This document shows positions 59,061-64,000 of a stretch of 64,000 bases of DNA, piece after piece. This DNA comes from Verrucosispora sioxanthis (GTDB lineage Bacteria > Actinomycetota > Actinomycetes > Mycobacteriales > Micromonosporaceae), in assembly GCF_010560025.1 (NCBI RefSeq), contig NZ_SAIY01000003.1, positions 62,001-126,000 on the forward strand. The letters run 5' to 3'. Positions within the stretch are counted from its first letter, which is position 1. Each line of letters opens with the position of its first letter. The position numbers were made by a program, and so were the translations under genes. The notes under the pieces are model-generated. The model had not been told where the DNA came from. It was given only the letters and a program-made list of their open reading frames with translations, and did not search any database.

Positions 59061-59657
59061 TCAGCGCGGATTGATCAACACGGCGTAGTCGGCAGCGGTG
59101 AGCGGTCCCGACGACAGCGAGCCGTCCGCCCGGGGGACGCTCAGCGGCGTGCCGCCTTCCAGGAACAGCACCGCCGTGACATCGGTGCGGGCGGTGAGCG
59201 TGCAGACGATCTGACCGTACGCCAGCCGGCCGTCGCTGCGGCCGGTGTCCACCGCCGTCAGCCCGACGGTGACCCGGGCCAACCCGTCGACCAGCTCGAC
59301 CACCGCGCTGGTGAAGGCTCCCGGCAGGGCACTGGTCAGTCCGTCGTCGCGCTCGGTCGGGGTCGGCCCGGCCAGCAGCGCCCGCAGCTGCGCGTCGAGT
59401 GCGGGCACCTGGTCGGCCCGGCGGATCACCGGCACCAGGCGTTCGTCGCGGGCGAAATAGAGCACCTCGGTCACCGCGCCGGTCTCCGCCGCCGTCGGCG
59501 CGGCCGAGGCGGTCGCCGGGAAGGGAACCGGCGGCGGGGTGACCGCGCGGGGTCGATCCTCGGCCGGCACTCCGCACGCCCCGAGCAGGGCGAGCACGGC
59601 GACGATCGCCGCGATCGCGCCCATCCGCGTGGCCTGGACGGTGCCGGGGCGGGTCAT
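59061..59657 (-). CDS. GerMN-domain lipoprotein of a two-component operon
   Basis: 198 residues, ATG at 59655-59657, overlapping the kinase stop (ATGA). A signal peptide ends in a lipobox (LALLGAC, Cys28), and a Pro/Ala linker leads to a GerMN domain (TEVLYFARDERLVPVIRR; AELVDGLARVTVGL-type segment). In actinobacteria the MtrAB system encodes a related lipoprotein, LpqB, which also has a GerMN domain; this protein lacks the beta-propeller part of LpqB. It probably acts outside the cell, perhaps modulating the kinase. Confidence 0.88.
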   Translation of the reverse strand: MTRPGTVQATRMGAIAAIVAVLALLGACGVPAEDRPRAVTPPPVPFPATASAAPTAAETGAVTEVLYFARDERLVPVIRRADQVPALDAQLRALLAGPTPTERDDGLTSALPGAFTSAVVELVDGLARVTVGLTAVDTGRSDGRLAYGQIVCTLTARTDVTAVLFLEGGTPLSVPRADGSLSSGPLTAADYAVLINPR

Positions 59658-61009
59658 GGCAGGCTCCCGGGCAGGGTTACCCGGAACCGGGCACCGCCCT
59701 CCGGGCGGTCGCTGACCGACGCGTCTCCGCCGTGCGCGGCGGCGTGCTGGGCCACCAGGGCCAGGCCCAGGCCGGTGCCGTCGCCGCCACCACGGTAGTT
59801 GGCCGCCCGCCCCCGGACGAAACGGTCGAAGATCGCCTCGCGGTCCTCCATCGGCACTCCCGGGCCCTCGTCGTCGACCTCGATCACGCCCGTGTCCGCG
59901 TCGTGGGACAGCCGCACCGCGACCGGTCCCGCACCGTACCGCTCGGCGTTGTCCAGCAGGTTGGCCAACACCTGGGCGACCCGGCGACGGTCCACCCGCC
60001 ACCCGGGTGGCGTCCCCGCCGCCAGCTGCACCATCGACTCCGGCAGGTCCCGGTCCCGGCACGCCTGCCGGGCCAGCTCGGGCAGGTCCACCGACTCCCG
60101 GTGCACCGGCTGGTCACCACGGGCCAGGTCCAGCAGGTCGTTGACCAGTTGCTGAAAACGGTCGATCTCGTCGGCGACGAGCCGGGCCGCGGTGGCGGTC
60201 CGCTCGTCCTGGTTCTCCCGGCGCCGGGACAGCACACTCGCGGCGGCGGCGAGGGTCTGCAACGGCGACCGCAGTTCGTGACTGACGTCGGCGGCGAAGC
60301 GCCGGTCCCGGTCGATCCGCCCGGCCAACTCGTCGACCATCCGGTTGAAGGAGGTGGACAGACGGGTCAGGTCGGGGTCGGTGTCGGGGGCGAGGCGGGT
60401 GGTGAAGTCGCCGGCCGCGATCCGCTCGGCGGCGTCGGCGACGGCGGTCAGCGGACGCAGCCCGTGTCGGGTGGCGTACCAGCCGAGGGCCGCCCCGGAC
60501 CCGGCGATCATGATCGCGACCGCGGTGAGCGCCAGCGCCAGCACCTGGAAGGTCTGTTCCAGTTCCCGCAGCGAGGCGATCTCGTAGAAGGCGGTCGACT
60601 CGGACAGCGGCACGCCGACCAGCATCACCGGGGTGTCGTTGACGCGTACCCGCTGCACCGCCGGCTCCCCCGCCGCGACCAGGTCCTGAAGCCGGGCCGG
60701 AACGATCGTGGTGAGCCCGTTGTCGGCGCTGCGGGCGTACCACTCGCCGTCGAGCAGCACCAGGGGTCGCCGTCCGGTGCCGGTGTCCAACGCCCGCAAC
60801 GCCTCCGCGACGTCCGGGTTGTCGGTGTCGAGCCCGGCGCGGACCACCGCCGCGTCGTAGTACGCCGCCCGCAGCACGGTGCGTTCCCGCTCGTCGAGCA
60901 GGGTGCGGCGGGTCAGCTCGTACGACACCAGGGCCATCGAGGCGGACAGCAGCAACGCACCGACCGCGAACGCGGCGGTGACCCGGGCACGCAGTCCGAG
61001 GCGTCTCAT
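59654..61009 (-). CDS. OmpR-type sensor histidine kinase
   Basis: 451 residues, ATG at 61007-61009 overlapping the response-regulator stop (ATGA). Two transmembrane helices (about 7-28 and 155-177) flank a periplasmic sensor of about 125 residues. HAMP (about 180-235), HisKA with phospho-acceptor His244 in DVSHELRSPLQ, and HATPase (LLDNAERYGAGP; EVDDEGPGVP; GTGLGLALVAQ) follow. It should respond to an envelope signal and phosphorylate the upstream regulator. Operon order is regulator, kinase, GerMN lipoprotein, similar to MtrAB-LpqB and CseBC-CseA. Confidence 0.95.
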   Translation of the reverse strand: MRRLGLRARVTAAFAVGALLLSASMALVSYELTRRTLLDERERTVLRAAYYDAAVVRAGLDTDNPDVAEALRALDTGTGRRPLVLLDGEWYARSADNGLTTIVPARLQDLVAAGEPAVQRVRVNDTPVMLVGVPLSESTAFYEIASLRELEQTFQVLALALTAVAIMIAGSGAALGWYATRHGLRPLTAVADAAERIAAGDFTTRLAPDTDPDLTRLSTSFNRMVDELAGRIDRDRRFAADVSHELRSPLQTLAAAASVLSRRRENQDERTATAARLVADEIDRFQQLVNDLLDLARGDQPVHRESVDLPELARQACRDRDLPESMVQLAAGTPPGWRVDRRRVAQVLANLLDNAERYGAGPVAVRLSHDADTGVIEVDDEGPGVPMEDREAIFDRFVRGRAANYRGGGDGTGLGLALVAQHAAAHGGDASVSDRPEGGARFRVTLPGSLP

Positions 61010-61695
61010 CGTTGCAGTTTGTAACCCAGCCCGCGCAGCGTCACCAGGTGTCGGGGGTTGGCCGGATCGGCTTCGATCTTCTGGCGCAGCCGACCGACGT
61101 GCACGTCGACAAGCCGTTCGTCGCCGCTGTCGTACCCCCAGACCCGGCTGAGCAGCTGCTGCCGGGAGAGCACCCGGCCGGCGTGTTCGGCCAGCTCGCA
61201 CAGCAGCCGGAACTCGGTGCGGGTGACCGCGACCGGCTCACCGGCGCGGCGCACCTCCCCCGCCTCGGGGCTCACCTCCAGGTCACCGAAGGCGAGCACC
61301 GGCACCGGCTGCGGGCCGTCCGACGCGGTCGTGGTGCGCCCGCGTCGGCGCAGGGCGCGCAGCCGAGCGGTCAGTTCCTTGATCGCCACCGGCTTGACCA
61401 CGTAGTCGTCGGCGCCGGCCTCGAGGGCGGCGACGATGTCGTGGGTGTCGTCGCGGGCGCTGACCACGACGATCGGCACGTCGTCGTCGCGGCGCAACTG
61501 GCGGATGCCCTCGAAGCCGTCGATGCCGGGCAGCATCAGGTCGACCAGGACGTAGTCGGCGGGATCCCGGCGCTGCGTGCGCAGCCCCTCCTCGGCGGTG
61601 GCCGCTCCCCGGGCCTCGTAGCCCTCGTCCTCCAGAGCGAGCAGCAACGCCAACCGGATCCGGTCGTCGTCCTCGATCACCAGTACCGCTGTCAT
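61006..61695 (-). CDS. OmpR/CseB-type response regulator
   Basis: 229 residues from the ATG at 61693-61695; the longer open frame upstream has no better start. The receiver has the acidic pair in VLVIEDDDRIR, the phospho-acceptor Asp52 in VLVDLMLPGIDG and Lys in DDYVVKPVA. The C-terminal winged helix (LEVSPEAGEVRRAGEPVAVT, RLRQKIEADP, LRGLGYKLQR) is the OmpR type. It heads a three-gene operon with a kinase and a GerMN lipoprotein. Likely targets are envelope genes. Confidence 0.95.
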   Translation of the reverse strand: MTAVLVIEDDDRIRLALLLALEDEGYEARGAATAEEGLRTQRRDPADYVLVDLMLPGIDGFEGIRQLRRDDDVPIVVVSARDDTHDIVAALEAGADDYVVKPVAIKELTARLRALRRRGRTTTASDGPQPVPVLAFGDLEVSPEAGEVRRAGEPVAVTRTEFRLLCELAEHAGRVLSRQQLLSRVWGYDSGDERLVDVHVGRLRQKIEADPANPRHLVTLRGLGYKLQR

Positions 61696-61848
61696 ACCGG
61701 AATCATCCCCAAGCCCTGACCGCCGGGCCAACCACGATCGACAACAGGGGGTTTTGTCACGCAACTGTCATCCGTCCGCGCGGTGGCCGCCAACCCCGCT
61801 GGGCAGGGTGAGAGCCACTCGGAGACCGCAGGAGAGGGGGCCTTGGCC

Positions 61849-62289
61849 GTGACCGCACCACGACGCCCCGAGTGCTCGGTGCCGCTGGTGGAGGTGTCCA
61901 TCACCGAGTTCGATCTGAGCTGCCTGCCGGAGACCGGCGCGGTCCTCGATCAGCTCCTGGCCCTGCGTCCCGGTCAGGTCGTGATCGACCTGGCGGGTTG
62001 CCGGCACATCGACGCCGCCGCCATCGGTCTGCTGCTCGACGTGCACCGCCGGATGGTCCGTGCCGGTGGTGTGCTGGCCGTCCGCAACCCGAACCCGCGC
62101 ATCACCCGCATCCTGCAGACCGCCCGGCTGGACCAGATCCTGCCGGTGCACACCGACGCCGCCTCGGCCCCGGTCGCCGAGGCGATCACCGCCGCGCCGG
62201 GTGTCCCGCCGGCCGACGGGACACCGGCACCGGGTACGGTCCCGCGCGCTGCCGCGTACGGCCGCGCCGCCGTCACCGTGCGCACCTGA
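61849..62289 (+). CDS. STAS-domain anti-anti-sigma-like protein
   Basis: 146 residues from the GTG at 61849; a TTG two codons earlier (61843) sits better to the GGAGAGG ribosome-binding site. The STAS fold is shown by VIDLAGCRHIDAAAIGLLL, close to the anti-anti-sigma signature, but Ala/Ala replace the usual phospho-acceptor Ser region (D-S-S/T-G in SpoIIAA), so regulation by phosphorylation is doubtful. The last 40 residues are a Pro/Ala tail. No anti-sigma factor or sigma factor gene is near. Confidence 0.85.
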   Translation: MTAPRRPECSVPLVEVSITEFDLSCLPETGAVLDQLLALRPGQVVIDLAGCRHIDAAAIGLLLDVHRRMVRAGGVLAVRNPNPRITRILQTARLDQILPVHTDAASAPVAEAITAAPGVPPADGTPAPGTVPRAAAYGRAAVTVRT

Positions 62290-62332
62290 CACACCGCAGC
62301 CGACGCATCTGACCGCGAGCACGAGGAGCAGC

Positions 62333-62602
62333 ATGACCAGCGCCGGGATCGTCACGGCCCTCGCCGTCGGCCTCGCCGTCGGCGCGCTCGGCCGGCTGGT
62401 CCTGCCCGGCCGCCCGGGTGCGCCGCTGTGGCTCACCATGACCATCGGTGCCGTCGCCTCGTTGCTCGGTGCCATCACCGCCTGGCTCGCCGGCGTACAG
62501 GGGTTCAGCATCCTGGGCCTGGTCGTGCAGGCCGGGCTCGCCGCGGTCGCGGTGGTGATCGTGGTCGCCACCACCGGCAAGGAACGCTCCGACTCCCTGT
62601 GA
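62333..62602 (+). CDS. GlsB/YeaQ/YmgE-type small membrane protein
   Basis: 89 residues, ATG with GAGGAG ribosome-binding site. Three hydrophobic helices are visible, with GLAVGALGRLVLPGRPGAPL in the first turn, as in the transglycosylase-associated family. The family is stress-linked and has unknown biochemical function. It lies between two STAS genes on the same strand. Confidence 0.85.
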   Translation: MTSAGIVTALAVGLAVGALGRLVLPGRPGAPLWLTMTIGAVASLLGAITAWLAGVQGFSILGLVVQAGLAAVAVVIVVATTGKERSDSL

Positions 62603-62690
62603 GGAGTCCGTACGGCGAGGGTGCCTCACCCGCCCCCGCCCCGAGTCCCGCACCGCGGCCGACCGGCCGGGGTACCGGAGAGGAAGCAGG

Positions 62691-63365
62691 ATGACCGTCG
62701 TACCGGACGACAACCTGATGACCCTGATCTGCGACGTCTGTGGAGACACCACCACCGGCACCGCCTGCGTGCTGCCCGACGCCGAGGTCGTCTGGACGCT
62801 GGTCTCCGACCACGGGTGGAGCGGGTCGCCGTTCGCCACCGGCCCGCACCGCTGCCCCCGGTGCAGCGCGCTGCCGCCGGGCAGCTCCCTCGGTGACGGC
62901 GACCGGGCTGGATCGGGCCTCGCCGAGGCGGCGGTGGTGGTGCCCGCCGACGGCGGAGACCAGGACACCGGCGACGCGCTGCGGGCCGCGCTGCGCGGCG
63001 CGTTCGACGTGGCCGGGACGGTGGTGGTGGACCTGACCCAGGTGCAGGTCATCGACTCGCTCGGCCTGGGCATGCTCGTCCGGGCGCACCGCGACGTACG
63101 CGAGCGTGGCGGGCGGCTGTGCCTCGCCGCGCCGTCGAGGTTCATCCGCACCGTGCTGCACACGATGAAGCTCGACGGGGTTTTCCCGATCTTCGACAGC
63201 CTCGACGCCGCCCTCGATCAATTGCGGAACGCGGCGTCACAGGACGCCGTCTCGGCCGGCGTGTCGCCGATCGACGTGACACCGTCCGACCTACCGCGTC
63301 CGGCCGCCGAGGTGCCGTCGATGCCCATGGCCCGCCGCCGTGCGGCCAGCCGCGTCACCGTCTGA
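62691..63365 (+). CDS. STAS-domain protein with N-terminal zinc ribbon
   Basis: 224 residues, ATG at 62691 with a GGAAGCAGG leader. The N-terminal part has CDVCGD and CPRCSAL, two Cys-x-x-Cys pairs suited to a zinc ribbon (about residues 14-60). A STAS domain follows at about 80-180 (VVVDLTQVQVIDSLGLGMLV), with Asp-Ser in the region of the phospho-acceptor. The basic C-terminal tail is variable. Such combination suggests an anti-anti-sigma or stress-sensing role. It is downstream of the GlsB-like gene. Confidence 0.85.
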   Translation: MTVVPDDNLMTLICDVCGDTTTGTACVLPDAEVVWTLVSDHGWSGSPFATGPHRCPRCSALPPGSSLGDGDRAGSGLAEAAVVVPADGGDQDTGDALRAALRGAFDVAGTVVVDLTQVQVIDSLGLGMLVRAHRDVRERGGRLCLAAPSRFIRTVLHTMKLDGVFPIFDSLDAALDQLRNAASQDAVSAGVSPIDVTPSDLPRPAAEVPSMPMARRRAASRVTV

Positions 63366-63449
63366 CCCCGGCTGCGTCACCGTCTGAACCCGGCCGCGCC
63401 GCCGGTCGGCCCACGGCTGCGCCGGCCACTCGGGACCGACGGCGTCGCG

Positions 63450-63977
63450 TCACTCCACCACCGAATCCGCCCACTGCCGCCACCAGGCACCGTCGGTGAG
63501 CTCACCGGCGGCGCGCAGTACCGCCACCAGCGCGCCGGTGGTGACGTCGGAGTCGCCGGGTCGCAGGTCGGCCAGCATCCGCTCCAGTTCCTGTTGTCGG
63601 GCTCGCATGCCCAGGCCGACGAGTTCCTTGCCGGCGACGGTCAGCCCGACCCAGGCAGCCCGACGGTCCGCCACCCGCTCGTGCCGTGCCACCAGCCCCT
63701 TGCGGACCAGTCGGTCGCACATCCGGGTGGCGGTCGACGACTGCACGCCGAGCAGCTTCGCCAGGTCGATCACCCGCTGCGGGCCGGGCACCAGCACCAC
63801 GAGCGTCCGGAACTGCTGGAGCGTCACGTCGGCGTCGATGCGCGCCAGCGTCCGCATGGCGACGGCCACCATGACCCGGCTCAGCGAGACGAGGGCACCG
63901 ACGAACTCATCGGCCGGCTCACCGCGTACCTCGTCCGTCGACGCCATCGGGTCGGACTGGATGGTCATGTAGTCCAT
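63450..63977 (-). CDS. MarR-family transcriptional regulator
   Basis: 175 residues, ATG at 63975-63977. The winged-helix domain is clear: LQQFRTLVVLVPGPQRVIDL, then QSSTATRMCDRLVRKGLVA and the wing RVADRRAAWVGLT. MarR regulators respond to small phenolic or oxidative ligands. No divergent target lies within the window; the next genes are beyond the edge. There are no extra domains. Confidence 0.93.
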   Translation of the reverse strand: MDYMTIQSDPMASTDEVRGEPADEFVGALVSLSRVMVAVAMRTLARIDADVTLQQFRTLVVLVPGPQRVIDLAKLLGVQSSTATRMCDRLVRKGLVARHERVADRRAAWVGLTVAGKELVGLGMRARQQELERMLADLRPGDSDVTTGALVAVLRAAGELTDGAWWRQWADSVVE

Positions 63978-64000
63978 GCTGGCACAACACGGGCCGGATC

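Noticed and set aside
1..64000. CRISPR arrays, tRNA or rRNA genes, complete IS elements
   Set aside because: No regularly spaced direct repeats, no cloverleaf-like segment and no transposase-like protein were found on reading both strands.

Overview
The window is GC-rich (roughly 70 percent in most genes) with many GTG and a few TTG starts, short 4-nt gene overlaps, XRE/DUF397 pairs and an FxSxx-COOH peptide locus. This points to an actinomycete, most likely a member of the Micromonosporaceae (inference from gene content and style; no rRNA gene is present). I see no tRNA, rRNA, CRISPR array, complete insertion sequence or prophage.

Layout. 1-3785: a CBS-domain protein cut by the window edge, then a membrane protein, an ABA4-like membrane protein and a NarL-type two-component pair. 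3792-9620 (minus strand): a MoaD-like/BNR-repeat pair, a SLOG-like protein overlapping a membrane TrkA-N/RyR protein, a Tat-exported flavin amine oxidase, and the tail of a broken alcohol dehydrogenase. 9877-20770: the most unusual region, a ribosomally synthesised peptide locus of the FxSxx-COOH type. It holds the precursor fxsA, the NTPase/NB-ARC/TPR protein fxsT, the radical-SAM/SPASM enzyme fxsB, an HExxH enzyme and a TIR-like/deoxyribosyltransferase-like protein, flanked by a large AAA ATPase and an unrecognised 337-residue protein. The precursor ends in a W-x-S motif followed by four extra residues instead of the usual F-x-S-x-x end.

20832-28243: a MerR regulon (erythromycin-esterase-like protein and FMN reductase sharing an operator), a LysR/EamA divergent pair, a DivIVA-domain protein, an XRE regulator with DUF397, and a lower-GC gene with a nuclease-like fold. 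28321-36502: a complete type I restriction-modification operon (hsdM, hsdS, hsdR) led by an HTH/methylase-like protein that lacks the NPPY motif; a perfect 20-bp palindrome lies upstream. 36718-40427: small secreted or membrane proteins, an RNase H-like fragment, a MazG-like pyrophosphatase, MmcQ and RibD-fold proteins, closed by a classic U-tract terminator.

40820-50388: exported glucose/sorbosone dehydrogenase plus Tat-type sugar isomerase, VOC/AraC genes, pdxY, a MerR-HEAT/HEAT pair and a secreted M14 carboxypeptidase. 50717-53866: hypothetical genes and an MFS transporter carrying three frameshifts within 1.1 kb, then an arginase-fold protein. 53686-63977: GNAT, phosphotransferase, diacylglycerol kinase, htpG, an OmpR-type two-component system with a GerMN lipoprotein, two STAS proteins and a MarR regulator. 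A recurring theme is probable leaderless expression: several genes have a TANNNT box 5-7 nt before the start codon and no ribosome-binding site.
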